Shown piece by piece: positions 1 to 7,416 of a DNA stretch of 26,690 nucleotides. Origin of the DNA: Entomortierella parvispora. Taxonomy: Eukaryota > Mortierellomycota > Mortierellomycetes > Mortierellales > Mortierellaceae. Below the pieces are notes generated by a model. It did no database searches. It was not told the DNA's origin and worked only from the letters and a program-made list of their open reading frames with translations. Made by a program: the position numbers and the translations under genes. Position 1 is the first letter of the stretch. Each line of letters begins with the position of its first letter. The DNA lies in assembly GCA_963573315.1 (NCBI GenBank), contig CAUYJH010000054.1:1-26690 (forward strand), in the 5' to 3' direction.

Positions 1-161
1 TGTGGCGTAATGTGGGCTATACATTTAGCCTATCCCTCTGCCTTGCCTTTTGTCACATCTAACCCAAGGAACCTTCCTCGTTCAATAGGCCACATACGAT
101 TTTCACCTTTGTCTTCATGGAGCAGGTCAAGAATCTGTTTGAGAAGCTCGATCTTTACTAG
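1..161 (+). CDS. Mitochondrial oxaloacetate/dicarboxylate carrier (SLC25 family), C-terminal end only
   Basis: Only the last 26 or so residues are in the window. Bases 1-6 end one exon, an intron runs 7-88 (donor GTAATG, branch-like CTAAC at 59-63, acceptor ATAG), and the final exon is 89-161 with stop TAG at 159-161. The spliced protein ends VAPHTIFTFVFMEQVK followed by NLFEKLDLY. The pattern R-x-x-PHT-I-x(3)-F-x-EQ at the very end of the last transmembrane helix is typical of inner-membrane mitochondrial carriers, and the IAPHTI/FMEQ wording most resembles the oxaloacetate carrier OAC1 (SLC25A34/35 group). Such carriers exchange dicarboxylates across the mitochondrial inner membrane. The family call is fairly firm because the join restores the motif in phase; the substrate is inferred from a short tail. 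Confidence 0.6.
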
Positions 162-715
162 ATAGAGTCATCTTTGATTTGTGTTTTTTTTACGACCTTT
201 TAATTGTATACCCTGCCTGCGACAAAAAACCCCTCCCTACTCTTCCCACCCCACCTTTGCCACACCTCCTTGCCATGTTTTATGCCATGGCCCTCCCTCT
301 CTTAGATGGGAACTTTACATATTCTAGATGATAAACTGTTTTCAAAAAGATCTTTCTTTAATGTCACTGGAGGAAGTATTAATAATGGCCTTCCGATATT
401 GTTGAAGCCCTTTTATTGAAGTCCTCCCGAAGCAATGGAACCGGCAAGAAATAGCAGAACGGTATAGCCTTGCATGAGAACGAATCGCCCTTCGCCCGGA
501 TCGCTAAGGAGTCCACAAATTACAGAGTATTGGTTCCCACTGGGGGGGGGGGGGGGGGGATTCATGGATGGCGAAACGCTTTTCTTTTTTTTTAAAAATT
601 CTTTTTATTATGATTGAGAGGCGCAAAAATAATGATACAAAAACAGTTTGGAAATATTTGGGAAATGATGGAGGAGGGAAAGAAAAAAGAAAGAAAGAAA
701 AAAAGAAAAGGGGTT
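162..715. other. Convergent 3' intergenic region with a long G homopolymer
   Basis: This is the shared downstream region of the carrier (+) and the GATA factor (-). It is AT- and CT-rich, with no supported gene. A run of about 18 G residues lies at 542-559, and a purine-rich stretch (AAAGAAAGAAA type) fills about 660-712, just beyond the GATA factor stop codon. Confidence 0.6.
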
Positions 716-2500
716 TTAAAAGAGATGGTCAAAGTTGGACTGAGCGTTCGTTTCCGTGCTGGCCAAAAGGCGGTTACGAAGAACACCGCAACGACTCTCA
801 AGGATTGACAGGAACCGGTTCATCTGGTGCGCGTTCATCTGTCCAACCATGTCCGAAAACTTGTTTTCGTCCATAATCAGATTACCAGAGAGCTTCTGCG
901 CAACACTTGCTGCAGGCTGTGCGGCAGGAGCCTGCCCTTGGGGCTGCTGTTGCTGCTGTTGCTGCTGCTGCTGCTGCTGATGATGATCATCGTCCTCACT
1001 GTCACTCGAATGGGGCGAGGAAACAGTTGGGACACTCTGCAGCTCTTGAGCACGGCGGGACATCTCCTCAATCATAGAGGACTCAACAGAGCAAGCGGCT
1101 TGATCGCGAGGGGCAGCTGACTTGGCTTGCTCCTGGGCCTGGACCTGGGCCTGGACCTGGGCATGGACAAAAGCCAATGCCTGGGCCTGAGCTTGAGCCT
1201 GGTGGGCAAGGTTACCGCCCCAATCACGGCGACGACGGGTAATCTTGGACTTGCGCATTGTGACAGGGCGGTCACGGTGGTGCAACTTGGCGTACAATCC
1301 ACAGGCATTGCAGATAGGCTCTCCAGCATCGTTCTTGCGCCACAGAGGGGTCTGGGTTTGGGAACAATTGGCGCACTCGATTCCTTGCTTAGCCGTCATC
1401 AAAGGTGGAGTTGTCTTCTGAGCTGGGGGACGCAGCAAAGCCTCCGAGTACATCTTGGTCAAGTCGGGCAATGACTTGAGAGCTGGAGCAACGTCAGAGT
1501 CACTGTCAGAAGAGGCAGAGGAGTCTTGGGCAGAAGATGGCGATGATGCACGGGTTCCCTGGTTCGAAGGACGCGCATAGGGAAGAGCGCTCAAACGAGC
1601 CTCCGCAAGGACAGTAGGCAGCTTGTGACGAACATTCAATGGACGATGGGCACCATACTGCTTGTAGTAGAGTCCACAGGCGTTGCAAAGAGAATGCTTG
1701 CGGTCGGGTGTCCTGCGCCAAAGAGGAGTCTGTGTCACATTGCAATTGAAGCAGATAAGCTGGCGGTTCGACTTGGAGCCATTGCACTTGGATTCGACGT
1801 TGGCCTCAGGGCTGGGCGAGCGTTCCGCCATGACGGACGATGCGCACGAGGGGGAAGGGGACGAAGGCGAGTCAACAGAGTCCGAGAGTGCGTCGATACA
1901 TTCCATGTTCTCCTGCGACTGAGGTTCCTCGTTCTTGACCTTCTGCATCTGCGCGAGATAGCGAGCGAGACTCTCGGCATCAGCCTGTTGGGTCTTGGCC
2001 AACAGGGTCTGCTTCTCCTGCTGTTCCTTCTGCTGCTGAGCCCTGATCCTTTCCTGTTCCTCCTGCTGCTTTTTCTCCTGTTCCAGACGGGCCGCGACAG
2101 CAAAGTCCCAACGCTGTTGCTCCTGCTGCTGGTTGTAGGCTTGGCTTTGAGCAGCAAGATAGGCATGCAAAAGGGCGGCTTGACGGGTAGTCTCCTCGGA
2201 GGGAGTGGATGGCAGCTGAACATTGGCAGTCAGGCTAGGGAAGGCCAGGGCCTGATCCTGCTGGTCGTGCACGGCAGAGGGCGAGAGAGGAGCAAAGTCC
2301 TGGAAGCAGTAGGCGCCTAAGTCAGGGCTGTGCTGCTGCGAGGCAAAGGACTCGATTGAGAGGACGGGCGAGTGCGAGTCGTCGGAGAAAGAGGTGTAGT
2401 CGAGCACGTCCTGGTTGGAGAGGAGCATGTCGTGGCTGTCGTCGAGCCAGGAGGAGGCGCTGGCGTGGGTCGCGCTGGGCGAGGTGAGAGCGGCAAACAT
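716..2500 (-). CDS. Two-finger GATA-type transcription factor
   Basis: Intronless 594-residue frame, ATG at 2500-2498, stop at 718-716. Two zinc fingers are visible. Finger 1 has Cys at about 250, 253, 272 and 275 with an 18-residue loop (CFNCNVTQTPLWRR...LCNACGLYYKQYG). Finger 2 has Cys at about 376, 379, 397 and 400 with the classical 17-residue loop (CANCSQTQTPLWRK...ICNACGLYAKLH), followed by a basic tail (KSKITRRRR). Residues about 117-190 are Gln/Glu/Lys-rich and probably coiled coil. Ser/Asp-rich acidic stretches flank the fingers, a run of about 12 Gln begins near residue 505, and the C-terminus is amphipathic and leucine-rich. GATA factors bind HGATAR sites and in fungi control nitrogen use, iron uptake, light response or development. 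The Cys-rich linker of fungal siderophore repressors is not seen between these fingers, so I do not assign a specific regulon. Confidence 0.92.
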   Translation of the reverse strand: MFAALTSPSATHASASSWLDDSHDMLLSNQDVLDYTSFSDDSHSPVLSIESFASQQHSPDLGAYCFQDFAPLSPSAVHDQQDQALAFPSLTANVQLPSTPSEETTRQAALLHAYLAAQSQAYNQQQEQQRWDFAVAARLEQEKKQQEEQERIRAQQQKEQQEKQTLLAKTQQADAESLARYLAQMQKVKNEEPQSQENMECIDALSDSVDSPSSPSPSCASSVMAERSPSPEANVESKCNGSKSNRQLICFNCNVTQTPLWRRTPDRKHSLCNACGLYYKQYGAHRPLNVRHKLPTVLAEARLSALPYARPSNQGTRASSPSSAQDSSASSDSDSDVAPALKSLPDLTKMYSEALLRPPAQKTTPPLMTAKQGIECANCSQTQTPLWRKNDAGEPICNACGLYAKLHHRDRPVTMRKSKITRRRRDWGGNLAHQAQAQAQALAFVHAQVQAQVQAQEQAKSAAPRDQAACSVESSMIEEMSRRAQELQSVPTVSSPHSSDSEDDDHHQQQQQQQQQQQQPQGQAPAAQPAASVAQKLSGNLIMDENKFSDMVGQMNAHQMNRFLSILESRCGVLRNRLLASTETNAQSNFDHLF

Positions 2501-2770
2501 GTCGATATCGATAGGGTTAAAAAGTCGATTTAAAGGTGAGCGAATTTTTTTTTTTGCGTTTGTGACTCGGTGGAGAGACCGACTGGTGGAGTTGATAAAG
2601 GGGGCTGTTGGATGGTTCGAGATGGAGTCGGGAGCGGGAGAGAGGGCAATTGTTGTAGTTGCTGATATTGTTGTGTGCTGATGATGACGAGGATGGTGAA
2701 GAGAGGCTGGTTCGAGGGTTGTGGAGGGTTGTAGTGGGCGGTTGGAGATAGGGCAGTTGTGGTTGTTGTT

Positions 2771-2814
<44 letters not shown>

Positions 2815-3719
2815 TTGAGGTTCGGATTTCGTACTATTCCGCGTGTGATCAATCGACTTCACGGCCAACGTGGCCTCCGGAGGTAAGGTAGAAGTAAGCC
2901 ATTGTAATAAGAATAAAAGAAGAAAAAAAAGAAAGTGGTAGAGAAAGGGTTCAGCTAGAGTGCCTGTCGGTTAGGGTCTAGTGAAGAGAAAGGGGTGTAA
3001 ATAGATCGAGCGAGGTGGGAAAAAGAAAAAAGGGCGCAGATGGTTGTTGCCAATGGAGGTGCGGCAACAACAGGGGCAAGGTTGGATGGGAAGAGTAAAT
3101 GATCAATCTCTCCTGAATCAGACGATGAATCGGATCAGAGAGGATGCTGGTGAAGCGGGGTCAGCGCTTGGATGAGAGGATGGGGATGAAGAGAGAAGAA
3201 AGAAAAGATGAAAAAAGGGCGGAGGGGCACAAAAGAAAAGGACCTCTCTCGTCTCGCCTCTCGTCTGTCTGTCTCGTCTCTCCTCGCTCCTCGCACCCGA
3301 GTCGTCCGATGGCGAATCTGCGTACGTGCTGGATAGATGCAGCATGACAGCGCATACGTACAAAGTGACAACCACTCACGTGTCGGCTTGAGGGCACACT
3401 TCAGCGTGGGTCCCCCTTCTCCCAGGGGTGTTGCTTTCTATCTCGTCGCTCGCTCGCTCGCTCTCTCCACTCGCACGAGTAGTATGCTATCGTGTGTTTC
3501 ATGGAAGGGGAGCCGTCATCATATGTAGTCGAGTGCGGGTCGTGTGCAAGTCTCTCCAAAAACGACATTGGTGGCGTGCAAAAGTGAACCCTTAAGGGTC
3601 CATCGCAAGCGGCTCTTCCTGTCAATTGCGCTGCCGTTGCGAGGTTCATGTTCTTTGTTGCATCACAGGCTCGACTCTTTGCTTTCTGTCGAATTACTCC
3701 CCGTGAACCCTCATACAAC
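2501..3719. promoter_or_regulatory. Divergent promoter region of the GATA factor and GPN2
   Basis: About 1.2 kb separates the two start codons. The half nearest the GATA factor is pyrimidine-rich in the sense direction, as in a fungal 5' leader. It contains several GATA cores (2504-2507, 2510-2513, 2594-2597, 2663-2666, 2747-2750) and a GTA/TAG trinucleotide repeat at about 2771-2814. A CACGTG E-box lies near 3378. Short open frames in this stretch are low-complexity and I do not call them genes. Confidence 0.6.
2771..2814. repeat. Trinucleotide microsatellite (GTA)n / (TAC)n
   Basis: About 14 perfect TAG/GTA units. It lies 270 bp upstream of the GATA factor start, probably in its leader or core promoter. 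Confidence 0.9.
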
Positions 3720-5118
3720 ATGCCATTCGCGCAGGTACGAAGCCTGTACCTCAACCAATATCCCATGTCCTATGTCTCTAATGGAAACTGGCATTGTCAA
3801 AGTTGCTTTTGAAGACTGATCACATCCGTTTGAAATTATGCAGGTCGTAATAGGCCCTCCAGGCTCTGGTAAAACCACATACTGCAATGGCATGTACCAG
3901 TTCCTGAACGGTATGGAGAGGTAACGAGCAACAGGCTATTATACTACTATTATCATCTTACTTGACGCATGAAAAAAGAAGACATCCACGATGTCTTGAT
4001 GGCTGACATTTCCGATATCTTGCTACTTTTGTCCCATGTAGAAAGACCACCATTGTGAACCTTGATCCTGCCAACGAGACGCTGCCTTACCCAACCGACA
4101 TCTCGATTCTGGAATTGATTTCACTCGAGGATACAATGGAGAACCTGCAGCTGGGACCAAATGGAGGCATCATCTATTGCATGGAATATCTGGCCGATAA
4201 TATGGATTGGCTCGAGGAGAAGCTCAAGGCTTGCGGAGATGATTATATCGTCTTTGATTGCCCTGGACAAGTCGAACTTTACACTCACAACGATGCCATG
4301 AAGAGAATCATCGCCAGGCTGGAAAAGATCGGCTACAGGGTATGCTTGTTGCCTGTTGTTGGCATAAAAAGACGGAGCTGAAAACTGCTGCGGATGTAGC
4401 GAATTTGTAATGTTGCCAGAATATTGACTCTGGTTAACTTTCTCTACTTTCTTTCTGATAATAGCTGTGCTGTGTACACCTCGTGGACTCTCATTACTGC
4501 ACGGATGCGGCGAAATACATCTCTGTGCTTTTGCTCTCGCTCAAGACCATGCTTCAACTCGAACTTCCTCATGTGAATGTCCTTTCCAAGGTCGATCTAA
4601 TTGAAACATATGGACGACTACCCATGGCACTGGATTTTTACACAAATGTGTCAGATCTCAGCTTCCTACAATATCACCTGAACCAGGACCCCTTCATGGC
4701 CAAGTTCCAACAACTGAACGAGGCTATGTGTGATCTGATCGAGAGCTTCGGACTCGTAGGATTCGAGACTTTATGCATTCAGGACAAGGAGTCGGTCACA
4801 AAAGTGGTTCGGGCGATCGACAAGGCTGGGGGTTATGTCTTTGGTGGACTTGAAGAAGCCAACGAAAGTATTCTGATGACAGCAATGCGATCAGGATCAG
4901 AATGGGATAGCACGGTTCATGATGTCCAGGAGCGGTATATGGATGATTGGGATGACTCCAATGCGGATCTCGAGAAATTCGCAAGGGAATACAAGGAGGA
5001 AAAAGAGAATACCGACGTGAGTATGGCTGAAGGCGACAATGGCGCATCGGTTGAAGTCATTGGTGAGGTCGATATGAAGGACGATAGCAAGAAACGAGTT
5101 GCGTTTATGGACGAATAA
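3720..5118 (+). CDS. GPN2: GPN-loop GTPase 2
   Basis: Four exons: 3720-3734, 3844-3920, 4042-4339 and 4465-5118, giving 347 residues, close to human GPN2. All junctions are in phase with GT...AG introns of 109, 121 and 125 nt. The first exon encodes only five residues (MPFAQ). The joined N-terminus reads [20 protein letters not shown], which holds the P-loop. The family-defining GPN motif is in [17 protein letters not shown]3 is [12 protein letters not shown], and the conserved [11 protein letters not shown] and the guanine-recognition motif SKVD follow. The C-terminal tail is acidic and Lys-rich. GPN2 works with GPN1 and GPN3 in assembly and nuclear import of RNA polymerase II, and is essential in yeast. 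It ends 132 bp before the end of the convergent cytidylate kinase gene. Confidence is high because splicing restores all motifs. Confidence 0.95.
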
Positions 5119-5250
5119 GTCTACTTTGACATGTATCATACAAATTAAAGAAATTCATGATTTCTCTGACAATTACGTATCTGACAATATGCTTGTTTAA
5201 TGATATACGATGAGTGAATGGAATGCAGCAAAGAATGATCGCCATGGAGC

Positions 5251-6254
5251 CTAGACTTTGCCTTGACGACGGAGTGCCTCCTTCACGATAAAGTCGACTT
5301 GTTGCTCGATTGTCAGGTTGGAGGTGTCCAGCTCAATTGCGTCTTCTGCCTTGCGGAGAGGTGAAACTTTTCTTGTTCTATCTGATTCATCTCGTCTTTC
5401 TAGATCCTCCTGAACCTGCTTTACATCCATGAGCGCCTCCTGACTACCATTTCTCTTAAGTTCTTCCAGTCTCCTGACAGCTCGAACATGACTATCAGCA
5501 ACGAGAAAGACTTTGAGATCTGCATGTGTCAAGACTGCAGTACCAATGTCTCGACCATCCATAACAAGACCTGCTCGTGATGGTGTTATGGAGGAGGACG
5601 TTTTTTGTTGTGATTCTTTTGCAGAGTTGTCAACGTCATCTGCACCCAGGGCTCGGACTTTTTGCACGACAGATTGACGAACAGAAGGGATAGCGGCCAC
5701 AACAGAGACGTGCTTGGACACGTTGCTGGTCCTGATATCAGACGAGACATCCTTGGAGTCAAGAAAGACGCGTGTAGTAGGCAAGGTTGAAGCAGAAGCG
5801 TGAAACTCTGTCTTCAGATCAATTTTGGCATCGGCTGCCAGGGCTGATATTCTGGAAATATTTTTGCTCTCTGATGGATCAACACCCTTTTGAAGAGCAG
5901 ACAACGTAACCTGTCGGATTATTGAAAGGGTTTGTCAGTTGACAGGACGAATGAAGAGATCACACGATTTCCTATTGGGGAGCTCTTACACATCGGTAGA
6001 ACGCTCCCGTGTCAATGTAGTCGAACCCAAGCCGCTGAGCCACTATCCGAGCTGTTGTGCCTGCAAATAATCACGCTGGGTCAGTGTGGTGTTTGTGTAG
6101 CTTTTGGCAGAACTACAAAAACGGATGGATCCAAGGGTGTCGTACTCTTTCCCGAAGCAGAGGGGCCATCGATGGCGATCTGGAAAGGTCGGGTCCGTGC
6201 CCCAGTGCTAGTGGCAGTCGAGTAGGCTCGGCGAATCAGGGTTCCGAATGTCAT
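5251..6254 (-). CDS. Bacterial-type cytidylate (CMP/dCMP) kinase, probably mitochondrial
   Basis: Three exons on the minus strand: 6254-6146, 6060-5990 and 5910-5251, giving 279 residues; introns are 85 and 79 nt. The P-loop is IAIDGPSASGKS (residues 26-37), followed after splicing by TARIVAQRLGFDYIDTGAFY. Further Cmk hallmarks are AAIPSVRQSVV, GLVMDGRDIGTAVL, and RDESDR with SPLRKAEDAIELDTSNL. This is the bacterial Cmk family, not the eukaryotic UMP/CMP kinase (URA6) family. It phosphorylates CMP and dCMP with ATP. Compared with bacterial enzymes it carries extra hydrophilic segments (near SESKNISR and near DDVDNSAKESQQ). The first 24 residues (MTFGTLIRRAYSTATSTGAR...) are Arg/Ser/Thr-rich with no acidic residue, as in a mitochondrial presequence, so I chose this ATG over an in-frame one at 6467. 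Family call is firm; location is inferred. Confidence 0.9.
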
Positions 6255-7416
6255 TGTTGCGGTCTGAAGTGCGCATGCAAGCGGGCATGGTGGCTGGGCT
6301 GGTGTGTTTGTGAGTGTTGCCACCAAAAAAAACGATGGGTCATGTGACTCTTGATTTTTTTTGTTTGGGGGAGCGAGAAACTGCGGTTGACCCAACGACT
6401 TTTTTTTATTTTTTGGATACTTTTTTGCTTGCCTTTGCAGGAAGGTGGGCCCTTTTGCTTGACTCAAGATGGCAGACGATGTTGGTGTAGGTCGCCTGAA
6501 TGCGGGTCGGATTGACGCCTGGGAAGTGGGATTTTATTTTGCTGTGTGTCGTGTGGGCGGTGCGGTGGGTTCAGTTGGGTGCAGCAAGCCCACAATAGAG
6601 TTTCATGGGGGTGACAAAGGGCAATTTTTTTTATTTTGGACCAACTGATAGCCAGCCTTGACCTATCGGCGTCTGAGCTGAGAAGCGGCCAAGTTATTCA
6701 ATAGATGGCAACACACGGATACACCCTTCAAATTCTTCAAATTGCCACTCTGGACTTATCATTGGTGGGTCAAGTGGCGCGCTTTGGGTTCGGTCTCTCT
6801 TTGCTGTTGCTCATCGTCAGTGGTCTTGGTCTTGCGCCTGTTTGCTGTGGACTTTTTTTCTTTTTTTTTCTTTTTTTTTTTGATCTTGTCTGACTGACGA
6901 TATGGGAGTACGATAGGCACAATTTGAACCGGTATCAGTACTGCACTATCTCTATGCAAAAACAAAAATGAGATCCACCCCAGCGTTGAAGTGGTTTCCC
7001 TGCACTTGAGTAGTTTTAACAAAAGCAAAAGACAGGCCACTGACCCACCATCGCAAGGGTGCTCCGTGGGTCAACATTTTTTTGTTTTCTGGTTCGTTGG
7101 GTCGATCAGTCCACTTTTGGGATAATTCGTTGTTGGCCATGGTTCGATCCTCACCGACAAGACATCTCCTTTAAATATCGTCCCGATTTCCTCCTCCTTG
7201 GCATCTCTTCTTTTTCTCTTTCACTCTCACTCTTCTTTCCTCTTCCTCGACCATTCACGCATACCTTTACTCTACTCTCCTTTCTCTCCTCCTCCGCATC
7301 GTTATCTCCTTCCTTGTATACCAATTGCCCCTTTCACCCTTCTTGCACATACTACTTTCGCTTGTCATCCTTCTTGCTTAATTCTCTCACCTTTTTAATC
7401 ACCTTATATATATATC
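6255..7416. promoter_or_regulatory. Divergent promoter region of cytidylate kinase and ATP-citrate lyase
   Basis: It contains five exact copies of TGGGTCA/TGACCCA at 6336-6342, 6388-6394, 6766-6772, 7041-7047 and 7067-7073. The last two form an 8-bp inverted repeat (TGACCCAC, 7041-7048, and GTGGGTCA, 7066-7073). A TATA-like TTTAAATAT lies near 7170. From about 7190 to 7400 the sense strand of ATP-citrate lyase is almost pure pyrimidine (CTCTTTCTC type), a common leader of strongly expressed fungal genes. TATATATATATC sits a few bases before the ATG. No gene is seen here. Confidence 0.65.

Noticed and set aside
1625-2320. 231-residue plus-strand open frame inside the GATA factor.
   Set aside because: Antisense shadow of the Gln-rich region. 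It is Leu-rich low-complexity without a plausible start or family.
2517-2868. Minus-strand frames with poly-Thr or poly-Leu from the (GTA)n repeat.
   Set aside because: Translation of a microsatellite in a leader region; at most a short upstream frame.
6081-6467. Upstream in-frame ATG at 6467 as the start of cytidylate kinase.
   Set aside because: It would add about 71 low-complexity residues (PKNKKK, PPNKKN) before a good presequence-like start at 6254.
6926-6940. GGTTCAAATT on the minus strand, like a tRNA B box.
   Set aside because: No cloverleaf can be drawn around it; it lies in a promoter region.
7141-7155. GGTTCGATCC, like a tRNA B box.
   Set aside because: No T-stem pairing, no matching A box at the right distance and no acceptor stem, so not a tRNA.
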